Part shown: piece after piece, positions 12,405-21,570 of the stretch
Numbering within the stretch: the first letter of the stretch is position 1
Layout of the letters: every line of letters begins with the position of its first letter
Assembly (NCBI RefSeq): GCF_964019385.1
Contig: NC_088649.1
Location: forward strand, 6,990,503 to 7,054,502
Reading direction: 5' to 3'
DNA: 64,000 nucleotides
Source of the DNA: Sycon ciliatum
Lineage: Eukaryota > Porifera > Calcarea > Leucosolenida > Sycettidae
The notes under the pieces: generated by a model
What the model was told of the DNA's origin: nothing
Databases searched by the model: none
Seen by the model: the letters and a program-made list of their open reading frames with translations, nothing else
Program-made: the position numbers and the translations under genes

Positions 12405-13140
12405 TTTTTTAAGAGAAAAACAGAACATATGTGCAAGTCGATCTCTCAGATTTCGCTCAAATTTTGCAGGTAGGTTTGCTTTGGGGTGTAGATCGACATT
12501 CCAAAGCCCGCGCAAAATCTTCTGAAGGGAACCATGAAATTGGCATACCCCTCAATATTGGCCCAATGTTGGCACGATTTATGGGTCTACAAACGAGCCA
12601 CGGCACAGCGCACAAGAACAAGCTACGAACAAAACTCCATCAAGCCAACATTACCTCACCTTAAAAGAGTTCTTGGGGCAGAACCACTTAGCCACGCCAG
12701 CATCCCATAAGACGAGGGCAATCATCCCATGACGCCACAAATGATCTTCTTGAAAATAGCCAAATTGCAAGCGCTGCTAAAACAGCGGGCTACGTCCTCA
12801 ATTAGCAAACACTATACACCGGCAGATAGTAGAACACCTCTTCTAGCACTGAGGACATGTCCCCCATCATCCTTTTTGGGTTTTCTTGAAATAAACAATT
12901 TTGATTTTTTCCACTTGCCCATTCTGAAATACGTCCGAACTCATACCTGCACAGGAAAGCCCGCCCCTCCGCGATGTCTAGTCAGCAATTTCTACTCCAA
13001 CATCACTCCCAACGCTGCAGAACAAAGTGTATTTTTGACTCTGACAAGGAAAAGCAGCAGTGATCACTTGTCACTCCAAACGACAAGCTTTTCCTTGCAC
13101 CACCAACATTTTTCGGTGCAACAGTTGATGCAAAGGTGAC
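12405..13140 (-). repeat. Inverted copy of array intergenic DNA
   Basis: Reading the reverse complement from 13140 to about 12405 reproduces the array's intergenic landmarks in their usual order: CTTTGCATCAA, TGTCAGAGTC, CTGACTAGACATCGCGGAGG, GGACATGTCCTCAGTGCTAG, CTATCTGCC, GGACGTAGCCCGC, TGGCTAAGTGG, GATCGACTTGCAC. Every other copy in the window has the opposite orientation. The short LINE tail at CTATCT is absent, so this copy derives from a unit without it. Confidence 0.7.
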
Positions 13141-13466
13141 CGAATATTTGCGTGTAGTTTTTGGATTTTACTGCAAGAGGGATGATGAAATCGCGTGCCT
13201 CGTGACACAAGAATGCTAGGTCTCGTAGATAACGGTTCAGCAGTTTTCCTAGTCACCTTGATCAAGCGCACCTGCACTTACACGGATCACCCGTTGATCT
13301 AGATTGGATCAAGTGCATCTTGATGTCCAGCTCAAGAGCACGCATGTCGTGTTGTAGGCCTACCAGCCGGGACTTTCCCTAAACATGCCGCACAGAGACT
13401 AGGGCGAGTAGGGTCAAATCACGTTGTTCATGACGTAAGAAATCTGCCATGTTGGCGCGCCACATA
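13141..13466. other. Unassigned DNA next to the inverted segment
   Basis: No match to the array unit and no gene seen. It belongs to the same inserted block as the ORF that follows on the minus strand. Confidence 0.3.
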
Positions 13467-14114
13467 CTACATTGTAGTACTTCGTAGTACCCACGTGGCC
13501 TGGTCACGTACAGACTCTAGATCTACAGAGTGGACGATGTCGGCAGCGGACTGGGGCACACTGGCAGTGACACCACGAGGAGCTGGGAATCCAGAGGATG
13601 TGGATGACAATGACGCAGCTGGTACGTGGTTTCCCGCCTGTGAGTACAATGCAGATTGCTGTTGGGGATGAGCGACTGGTACTGGTACATGGTTTCCCGC
13701 CTGTGAGTGCGCAGATTGTTGTTGGGGATAAGCGGGATTGGCTGGTACGGTGGTGTACGTCGTACGTGATCCTCGGGCAAATTTGTCCTCCAAAGCAAGG
13801 ACCTTCTTCTCCACGGCTTCAATGGCGGTATTCTTTGCTGTCGTCTGACTAACCACCGCTACTTTCAACTCCTCTACCTGGTTTGTCAGTAGCTTCTCCG
13901 TGTCCACAAGAATTGTTAAACGCGAAAGAGTACTGACAGGCTCGTGCGGGTCGCCAGATGCGGTCCCAGTCCCACTCGTGGCTGATAATCGACAATTTAA
14001 TTCCAGCACAATTTCGGATCTACTCTGCCCGACCCACTGCAGATCGTTTCGCCGGGCCAGCTCCTTTAGGTCCTCATTCGTAAGAGAGCGCATATCTACT
14101 TGCTCCGAAGCCAT
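13467..14114 (-). CDS. SAP-like, gag-type ORF of a probable mobile element
   Basis: An ORF of about 215 residues from the internal Met MASEQVDMRS; the frame extends 21 codons further up, to 14177. The first 50 residues (SLTNEDLKELARRNDLQWVG, SEIVLELNCRL) resemble a SAP helix-extension-helix, a fold used in nucleic-acid binding and often found at the start of retroelement gag proteins. A short predicted coiled coil follows (VEELKVAVV to VLALEDKF). Next comes a proline/glutamine-rich tract with a roughly 20-residue repeat (HPQQQSALYSQAGNHVP). No zinc knuckle, protease or RT follows. It could be a gag fragment of an LTR or DIRS-like element. The host relationship is not established. Confidence 0.45.
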   Translation of the reverse strand: MASEQVDMRSLTNEDLKELARRNDLQWVGQSRSEIVLELNCRLSATSGTGTASGDPHEPVSTLSRLTILVDTEKLLTNQVEELKVAVVSQTTAKNTAIEAVEKKVLALEDKFARGSRTTYTTVPANPAYPQQQSAHSQAGNHVPVPVAHPQQQSALYSQAGNHVPAASLSSTSSGFPAPRGVTASVPQSAADIVHSVDLESVRDQATWVLRSTTM

Positions 14115-14189
14115 TGGAAGGCTTCCGAAAAAACAGAGGAAGAGCCCCAGAATCCTTAACCTACTGTCAGAATTCAAATATCCTATTTC

Positions 14190-14979
14190 TTGCTAAGTGA
14201 GGACGTTTCTGTCTATTTTGTCTCCCCTTGTAATTTGGCTATTTTCAGGACGATCATTTGTTCCGTCAGGGGATGATGGCCCTCATCTCTCTGATATGCT
14301 GGCGTGGCTAAGCGGTGCTGCCGCAGGAACTCTTCTATGATCAGGCAATTATGGCTTGATGGAGCTATATTTGTAGCCTGGTTTATCCACTGTGGCAAGT
14401 CTCGTTTGCAGACCCATTAATCATGTGATGTTTTGACCATTTTTGAGGGGTATGCTAATTTCAAAGTTACCTTCAATTAACTTTTCAAGGGCTTTGCACA
14501 GTCGATCTACACACCAAAGAAACGTGCCTGCAAAGTTTGAGCGAAATCGAAGAGATCCACTTGCACATATTGTCTACAAGTCTTCTCAGACATGTTCATT
14601 CAACAAAGCGTTCGCTCATATCTTCTTTCTATATAAAGTAAAACTTTCTGATTTCAAAGACTATACCAGAAAACTACTATTACCATCTGACATAATACAT
14701 GAAAACGAGACCATGGCATAGAACACAAATACCGAACTACATAATGCACATCAGCTTGCGATTCTAGACTATCATAGGCTATATCGTGTATGGTTACATT
14801 CAGATTTGTGTAAATAGCATCAAAGAGTGGATTTTTTTAACTGCTTCGAATGTACACTATCGTTCTAACAGACAAACACTTTCTCTCTATCTCTCTCTTG
14901 TTCGTACAATTCATGAGCACGAAGAGGAGAAATGCCTTTTTACACATAGTGAAACACTTTCAAGCAACATTTAGGCTTT
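14190..14979. repeat. Array unit: intergenic part downstream of ZF4
   Basis: The shared segment resumes at TTCTTGCTAAGTGAGGACGT and runs to the ZF4 stop. It contains the usual landmarks and a short CT-rich microsatellite. Together with 29770-30020 it forms a sub-type (CAGGGGATGATGGCCCTCAT, GGCAATTATGGCTTGATGG). Confidence 0.55.
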
Positions 14980-16068
14980 TCAGTTTCGGTTATGAATACG
15001 CTCGTGTCTACGAAGACATGATGATGTTCTGAAGACCTTTGAGCACTCTCTGCACCTATAAGGACGTTCTCCTGTATGTATACGTTCATGGTTCCGGAGA
15101 TGGGATGACTGTGTGAAAGACCTTACACATGTCTTGCAAGTGAAAGGTCTTTCTCCAGAATGAATACGTTCATGCCTGCGTAAAGCGGTTGAATGCGTGA
15201 ACGATGTGCCACATGTCTTACACTTGTGCGGTCTCTCTCCGGTATGAGTACGTTTATGAACACATAGAGTGCACGAGTGAGAGAAAGACATCCCGCATAC
15301 ATCACACTTGAATGGTCGATCTCCAGTGTGAATACGTTCATGCACGCGGAGGCGAGAAGCGTACTTGAACTCTTTTTGGCAAACCTGACACCTCTGTAAT
15401 GTCTTACACTTAGAACGCTTGTACGGATCCTGATTCTTAGCCACAACCGTAGAAGAGTAAGAATGTTGTCCGATAGGACGTCTTCGTTCCACTGACATGC
15501 CAAACGCATCAGCTTGCTCCCACAGGTCAGGTGTCCGTCCACCAAAAACTCCAGTATTTGACGCTGTGGCTGGAGTTAAGCCATCCATTTCAAACTGAAG
15601 AGGTAGCTTCACAGGCGATGCATGTTTCTCATACCCGCTGAACGTTGAAGTCCGGTTCACCACGTCTTCCATTTCAGACTGTGTACTAGACGTTGCTTCA
15701 TCCCTTTGGCTTTTGTCGGCGGTTTGAAATGCCTGTTCGAAAGCTGGCTGACGATTAGAAATACTGGCTGAAGGAATTGTCCATTTTATCAATGGCTGAG
15801 GAGACACAGGAATTGTGCTACTGGTATACTCAGAGGGTATACTGCTCGTGTCTTCTCTGTTTTCCAGTGAAGCGGATCTCATACACAACGATTTCTCCAT
15901 GTTTTCTTCTAAAAGGTTTGACGCAGGAGATGGTGGAACGGACGATGGACCATGCTCTCTGAACGTTCGGTTGAGCTTAGTCCTCTTCGACTTTATCAAT
16001 GGCGGCATTGGTGGTAGATCATTAGAATCCACACTGCAGTCAGACATCGACTCCTCCAAGCATTCCAT
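14980..16068 (-). CDS. ZF4, C2H2 zinc-finger protein (5 fingers, most complete copy)
   Basis: 362 residues. The shared N-terminal region (1-226) is followed by five fingers at about 227-359 with helices YASRLRV, HSCTLCV, HSTALRR, QSSHLRN and TSSCLRR. It is the only copy in the window that reads through to the terminal finger (CRECSKVF, ending HERIHNRN), so it is the reference for judging truncation in the others. The third and fourth fingers are joined by a TCVR variant. The start is the first ATG after an upstream in-frame TGA and lies in good Kozak context (GAAATGG). It shares a 3-residue deletion ([10 protein letters not shown]) and the phrase [19 protein letters not shown] with ZF10, its closest relative. 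Probably nuclear and DNA-binding; target unknown. Confidence 0.9.
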   Translation of the reverse strand: MECLEESMSDCSVDSNDLPPMPPLIKSKRTKLNRTFREHGPSSVPPSPASNLLEENMEKSLCMRSASLENREDTSSIPSEYTSSTIPVSPQPLIKWTIPSASISNRQPAFEQAFQTADKSQRDEATSSTQSEMEDVVNRTSTFSGYEKHASPVKLPLQFEMDGLTPATASNTGVFGGRTPDLWEQADAFGMSVERRRPIGQHSYSSTVVAKNQDPYKRSKCKTLQRCQVCQKEFKYASRLRVHERIHTGDRPFKCDVCGMSFSHSCTLCVHKRTHTGERPHKCKTCGTSFTHSTALRRHERIHSGERPFTCKTCVRSFTQSSHLRNHERIHTGERPYRCRECSKVFRTSSCLRRHERIHNRN

Positions 16069-16717
16069 TTCTCACTGATCTACCACTCTGGAAGGGAAAC
16101 TGCATACCCGAGGCAATATTACTCGTCGCCACCTCACGCAGTGAAATGAAAATTACTGATGCAGAATGGTTTGCTCTGTTCAATTTAATATTCTGCTCTA
16201 GTGTGAAAAGCAATATTAGTTGATGACAATAACAATGTGTTTGCCATAATTCTGGCAGTCCGCAATGCGTGACAATTATAAGTATGCTCGCAAAATCAAA
16301 TACATGGCAACTTGATGGCACCATCTCAAGATGTCTTGGACGTTTACATTAATTGTGGCACAAAAATATGTTAGTTACTATGGGAGAATCTTGTCATTTT
16401 AAGTGATAAATGATCACTCCTACTGTTCTTTGTCAGTGTCAACACCACACGTTGTTCTCCAGTGCTGAACTGCCATTCTGAAACAAGTAAAGTAAAGTAA
16501 AGGATGTATCACTTCCCAAAAAATTACATTTCAGAATGCAAAAGGTCTATCGCCGACTAGACGTAGCGGAAGGGTGAGCTTTCCTGCACAGGTGTGAGTT
16601 TGGATCTACATTGTATTTCAGGTGGTGGATTGGAAAAAATCATAATGAGTTTTTAAGAAACCGCAAGAGGAAGATGGGGTACATGTGCTCAGTGCTAGAA
16701 GGGGTGTTCTACTATCT
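16069..16717. repeat. Array unit: upstream part of ZF4
   Basis: The shared 5' flank (GGCAGTCCGCAATGCGTGAC, GTGATAAATGATCACTCC, TAGACGTAGCGG). It is close in detail to the flank of ZF10 at 62364-63027. No gene is supported. Confidence 0.55.
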
Positions 16718-16815
16718 TGTTGTTTTGTTGTTTGTATTTTTAAAGTCGAAGACCATACAGGCAAAATTTGCCTAAGTCCATGATATCGACTAGAAAGGAG
16801 AAAAAAGTATAAAAG
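16718..16815 (-). mobile_element. Short LINE 3'-tail insertion (copy 2)
   Basis: The same insertion as at 10097-10198, at the same position in the unit, bounded by ACTATCT on the left and GACTATCT on the right. Its shared position shows it was inserted before the unit was duplicated. Confidence 0.6.
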
Positions 16816-16835
16816 ACTATCTGCCAATGAATAAT

Positions 16836-17532
16836 AATAATAATAAAACAGCACGCATAAAGCTCATATGAAAAATCAAATGAGGGTCATGCATCTGTCA
16901 ACAACGTCGAGCCAGTGCGTTCTGTCTGTTGCAAGTTGCTCCGCTTCCAAAAGAGACATATTGAGAAGTAAAAGGTCATTCCTAATGTTGTCTACCCATC
17001 TGGTCACTGGGCGACCTCTGGGCTTCATTATATCTGTTATATTCATTGCCAGGTGAAGGGCTTTGTTTTTTGTTTTGTTTTTTTTTGGTGGTGAGGAAAA
17101 TGTTATCAACTCCAAAGCACGAAAAAGGCCAAAAACTAAACCAAGAACATATGCAATAACATGTTATTTATAAAGACAGGACAAGTGAATAATTAGTCAG
17201 TCCATTGTTCCTGATGACCTCCGACGGTTACGTCGGCAAGCGAGCCTCCGCCACTGCCAAAGCAGCGTGGGCTCCGCAGGAGGGTGCAAATTTCAAACCA
17301 AAATTTAAACGCCTACAACCGCGAATGCACATGATACAGGATATACAGGATGATACAGGATGAAGGGCTTTGTAGGACACAGCGTCCTTCCCTTCACGTA
17401 TGACATGTCCAAACCATAATAAGCGCTGGCGTTTACAGACTGCACTTATTGGGCATTGAGCAGTTTTAGCATAAAGAGCATTATTCGAAATTTTATTGGG
17501 AAAGATGATTCCAAGTATGTATGTGAGTTTGA
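16836..17532 (-). mobile_element. LINE ORF2 C-terminal fragment with nested insertion
   Basis: Flanked by a 10-bp target duplication AATGAATAAT (16826-16835 and 17533-17542). On the minus strand it encodes an ORF2 tail: KRQRLLWFGHV, REGKDAVSYKALH, then, after the nested insertion, LAMNITDIMKPRGRPVTRWV, DNIRNDLLLL and a stop. The GRPxxRWxD motif is typical of RTE-like and related LINEs just before the 3' UTR. It ends in an AAT-repeat tail. A 294-bp retroposon is nested inside it. Confidence 0.75.
17067..17360 (-). mobile_element. Nested poly(A) retroposon, 294 bp
   Basis: Inserted in the LINE fragment with a perfect 13-bp target duplication TGAAGGGCTTTGT (17054-17066 and 17361-17373). On the minus strand it begins with a TGTATCATCC-type repeat and ends in an A-rich tail, seen on the plus strand as the T-run at 17067-17085. 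The interior is not recognised; it could be a SINE or a retrocopied cellular transcript. Confidence 0.7.
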
Positions 17533-17542
17533 AATGAATAAT

Positions 17543-18744
17543 TCTTGCTAAATGAGGACGTAGCTCTCCATTTACTTTGCCCTTGGAATTTGGCTCTTTT
17601 GAAGAGCATCATTTGTGGCCTCATGGTGTGATGGTCCTCCTCTTCTAGGTTGCTTTGGATGGCTAAGCGGAGCTGCACCAGTCATGCACTTTTCTAAAGT
17701 GACAAAATGTTGGCTTGTTGGAGTATAACTCTTAGCTTGGTCGTATACGCTGTTGCATGTCTCGTTTGCGGACCCATAAATCATGTGATGTTTTGACCAA
17801 TGTTTAGGGGTATGTATATTTCACGGTTCCCTTCGGACACCTTTTCAAGGGATTTGAACAGTCGATTATGGCAGCTTGCAATACGTGACAATTACACGTA
17901 TCTTCTCAACATCAAGAACATAGCAACTTGCTGTCACCATCTCAAGCTGTCAAGAAATTTTGCATTAATTGTCGCACAAACAGATGTCAGTTGCAAAAGT
18001 AGAATCTCGTCGTTTTAGTGATTGATGATAAGTCATACCTTTGAGCAACAGCAGTGAAATTTACAAGTGTGAATTTTATCAATCAAAGCGAGAAATGAAC
18101 AAAGGAGAAAGGAAGGAAGGACAACGTGATAACTTATAAAAGCAATACATTACACCTAGAACATTAACGGCCAAGCTTGGTTGCACTAAACACGACACGT
18201 TACTTGAACAATTTCAAACCAATTATACTATCTTTCTGTACACACAAATTAGGCTATACAGACGCTAATAGATAGCTTCCAACACTTTTAACTGTAGTCC
18301 ATAACCATGACGACCACGGCACAATACAGTGAACACAGAGTCGGAATACGATTTGCAACAATCAGGACTAGCTAGCAGATGATTGTACACTGACAGATAG
18401 TATAATTGGGTTGAACTTGTTCAAGCAACGTGTCGTGTTTAGTGCGGCCAGGCTTGGCCGTTAATGTTCTAGGTGTAATGTACTGCTGTTATTTGTTATC
18501 ACGTTGTCCTTCCTTCCTTTCTCCTTTGTTCATTTCTCGCTTTGATTGTTAAAATTCACACTTGTAAATTTCACTGCTGTTGCTCTTAGTGTTATTTCTC
18601 TAATTTAGATTTTCTATAATAGTTCAATTTTAGTCATGCCTTTCTTTGTCATTGTCAACACTACACTTTGTTCTTCAGAGGTGAACTGACATTCTGACAC
18701 AAGTAAAGGATCGATCACTCACTCAAAATTTACCTTTTCAGAAT
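17543..18744. repeat. Array unit lacking its zinc-finger gene (deletion 1)
   Basis: The downstream landmarks (GAGGACGTAGCTCTCC, GGATTTGAACAGTCGAT) join directly at about 17865 to upstream landmarks (TATGGCAGCTTGCAATACG, CAAGCTGTCA, AATCTCGTCGTTTTAGTG). The 3' UTR, whole CDS and 5' UTR that lie between them elsewhere are missing. The unit is interrupted again at 18042 by a foldback element and fades out after about 18744. Confidence 0.7.
18042..18631. mobile_element. Foldback element with ~200-bp inverted repeats
   Basis: Bases 18043-18243 and 18385-18585 are inverted copies with some mismatches, around a loop of about 140 bp. The outer ends read GAGCAACAGCAG and CTGCTGTTGCTC. An 11-bp target duplication AGTCATACCTT / AGTCATGCCTT (18031-18041 and 18632-18642) brackets the insertion, leaving about 46 bp beyond the right arm. 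No ORF is seen. It is a non-autonomous foldback or long-TIR element of unknown superfamily. Confidence 0.65.
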
Positions 18745-19044
18745 AAATAGTAAGTACGGTTAACAGCCCGAGTACAAGCGAGTACAAGGGCAATACCGGC
18801 TGATACATGACCGAACGGCGCCAGCCGTGACGTCATGTATCAAGCCGGTATTGCCCGTGGACGAGCGCGTACGAGGTGCTGTAAATCATTTATTGCATGC
18901 TTCAATTGTTTGTAACCCTACATTCCATGAACAGCAGAAGAAGGCATTTTCAAGTTCAGTTGACTGTGCATGCGGAGGTACACGTACACGTGTTTGTGGT
19001 TTTGAAAATTGGTTTATTTCTTTACAACAACAAGGGCAGGTAGT
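18745..19044. other. Start of a large non-array block, with a hairpin at 18788-18856
   Basis: The array unit stops near AGAATAAATAGTAAGTACGG and does not resume until about 27.1 kb. Bases 18788-18810 and 18833-18856 form a near-perfect 23-bp hairpin (GGGCAATACCGGC stem) with a 22-base loop. No gene is supported. Confidence 0.4.
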
Positions 19045-19500
19045 CATATTGGGATGGTTTAAGACCATGGTTGAGAAACAGAGGGTACCAGGCTCAAGTC
19101 CTGCTTGGAAGCGGGAGGAAATTTTCCAGCCGTGCTGCGACCTTTTGCTGTTTTCTCATTTTCGCAAGTGAAGCTTTATCGAGCCACACTTTTTATTCTA
19201 TCGCCATCATAATATTGGGCATCAATGCCCGTTTGGTTTGCGATGTAAAATAAAACTAAAAAAAAACCACATTTATTTGGAGAACTCGTGACTTGGCACG
19301 AGGGTAACATGGATGCAGCTAATGGGATTTCGGTCTTTGACCACTTCGTGGTGGGTCTGATCTACTCACCTCCCACCGTTTAGGCGCTGCATCGGCGCCT
19401 TTGATCCTAGAGGGTGGTGGCGTTCCCACGACGGATGCGGAAAACTGGGCTTCCAGCCGTGTCTCACGCGAACCGTGAAATTTTTTATTATTATTTTTAT
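19045..19500 (+). mobile_element. SINE-like sequence
   Basis: The 3' half (19270-19500) matches the repeat at 670-837 and the SINE in ZF2 (GAGGGTAACATGGATGCAG, TAGGCGCTGCATCGGCG, then an ATT-rich tail). The 5' half has a tRNA-like stretch with a possible B box (GGCTCAAGTCC). An internal A-rich tract at 19245-19266 suggests two elements may be joined here. Confidence 0.45.
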
Positions 19501-20915
19501 TTACAACATTGATAGTGATGTGATTCGTGATTGTACACGAAGAATAGGAACACGCCTTGCGCCTTGCTGGGTCTCCAGTTTGTTGAGCTCTTCGGCGGGG
19601 CAGCTGCGGATCAGGGCATCGATGTCCAGGCACTCATCAGGTTGGACGGCTTGGGCCACGACAGGTTCAGAATACATCGGCGGCTGGAACAACAGGTCCA
19701 GGTCGATTCCAGGAAGCTCAGGATGTAAGTCGGTCGTGCTTGCACTGCTTGGGCTGTCGAGCAATGAGCTTGTCACATTCAGATGGCCTGTTGTAATGGT
19801 TTAGTGACTGCTGGACCTTGTGTCCCGATACACCCATTATCGTTGAAGGGGACACACTCTGACGGCACATTTAAGTGATCGTGGTTGCTCTTACTGAGTG
19901 ATTGGTGTATCGTTGATACAATGAACACTTCACAGACAATATTCTCATGAGACCACCGAGCGTATTATTGCCAACAGGCTTGCCATTGTACCAGATCTGT
20001 GCTTCAGTTGTAGCTTTTTTCATGACTTGTTGAAACAGCCTTGTCCTGCCAGATGACGAGGTTGGCAGCCTGCTCACCAGCAGTTTAAATGCCTCGACGT
20101 GAGCAGGATTTACAATGCGCCCATCAGACACACTGTCAGATGTGCCGATCGAACCTTGATGGTTCTTAGACTTCATGGAAGTTGTCATCTTGATGTACTC
20201 TCCAAATTCTGTGTCGTGGCAAACTTCAAAATCCTCCGCACACATGTCAGACTGAAACTCTCGACCACGTAAACAAAACTGTTTGGTGATTGGAAACCAC
20301 ACCATCTCCGCCAGTGCGATAAGGTCGGTCTCGTAGTTTGCGAGGAAATAGGAATTTAATTTTGCCTGATCCTCATGACAAATGGCATCTTTATGGTTGA
20401 CTTCCTTGAGGTTGCGAACCTGTTTCATCTTCTTGATAAGCCATTTAGAGCAATATTTGCTGGCTGGAACTATTTGTCCGTCATGACGTTGATTGTGCGT
20501 TGATGTTCTGTTAGCTGACGTTGAATTGCGGCACGAAATGAAATCAGGCTCGCTTTGCTATACAATTTTTTCCAATTTTCTTTCGAATCCCGACGTATGC
20601 GTGCTTCAAAACGCCTGCAAGGTTCGATGCTGATACCGTTGCCAGATCACAGGAGATCTTTCGACTTCGACAATACTCGTCAAGGACGACGAGCTATTTC
20701 TTGGTGGTGGCGGACGTGTTCCGGTTTTGGGTATCGGAGATCATTTTTTCAATCTCTTCATCAGTGATCTCCTCGAACCGACAGGCCTCAACGCTCTTCA
20801 CTGACTTCACCATTTGAGCTACTACTACTTCTACCAGTGTGGGCATCTTTCGACAAATTTGGAGCTTGTTCGTTTGGTAAGTTCTCCTTTTCCATATTTG
20901 CATCAGTATCACCAC
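19501..20915 (-). pseudogene. Crypton-like tyrosine recombinase, broken
   Basis: A minus-strand remnant in several frames. The first part (20915-20694) carries RFEEITDEEIEKMI, typical of the start of Crypton/QRICH1/ZMYM-type proteins. The middle part (20428-19871) has the DUF3504-like region ending AQIWYNGKPVG, CSLYQRYTNHSVRATTIT; the TNHSxRAT motif holds the catalytic His-x-x-Arg. An in-frame TAA follows (19871-19873), and the same frame then gives IMGVSGHKVQQSLNHY, the expected GH and nucleophile-Tyr region. The last part (19776-19501) is in another frame. Frameshifts and the stop make it inactive as written. In family terms, such proteins cut and join DNA for transposition of Crypton elements; several are also domesticated in animals. 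Confidence 0.7.
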
Positions 20916-21570
20916 GTATCAAAACTGTAACCTAAACAAGGTAAGTGGATTTGGCATACTGTGAATGCGCATGCGTGAGCGAGCAGATTCAGCAGGCAAT
21001 AAACCAGTCAATACGCAGAATTCCTGCCCGCAGCTGTGCGGGCAATATCAAGAAATACGGACCGCTTGCGAAGGGCGCTGATTGGCCGTAGTACGGACAA
21101 CCCTCACGTGCCATGCAATAAAAACTGGTACATGTACTCCCAGAACAGCGTAATGTGTTTTGGAATCCACTGTGAATATAATTCTGATGTAGTGCGTCTC
21201 GTCATCATCAATACTTTGCCCCTTCAGGCAAGTGATCTTCTGCGTCGTTGACATACAGAAGGAAGGGGATGGAGCCGAGGATGCTGCACCACGGCACGCC
21301 AGATTGGATTCGGTGGGTCGGCGAAGATTGGCCACCAACGGCGACAAGGACTCAGATTCAGTAGCTTTTCCCTTGTTTCTCATCATAGCAGATATTAGCC
21401 CGAAGAAAATACTGAATGGTCTCTGGTGGGATGATAGCTACACCATAGGGCTGAACAATTGTACCAACTCTCTGGCCCTGCCTCTATCCAAGCTGATTAC
21501 CCTCTGCTTCTGCAGCCGTGGGTAAATAGTCCACCCATGCATTTATGCGCTGCAGCACCCTGCTGGCATG
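20916..21570. other. No gene recognised
   Basis: Between the Crypton remnant and the LINE tail I see no supported feature. It may include non-coding parts of either element. Confidence 0.3.
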
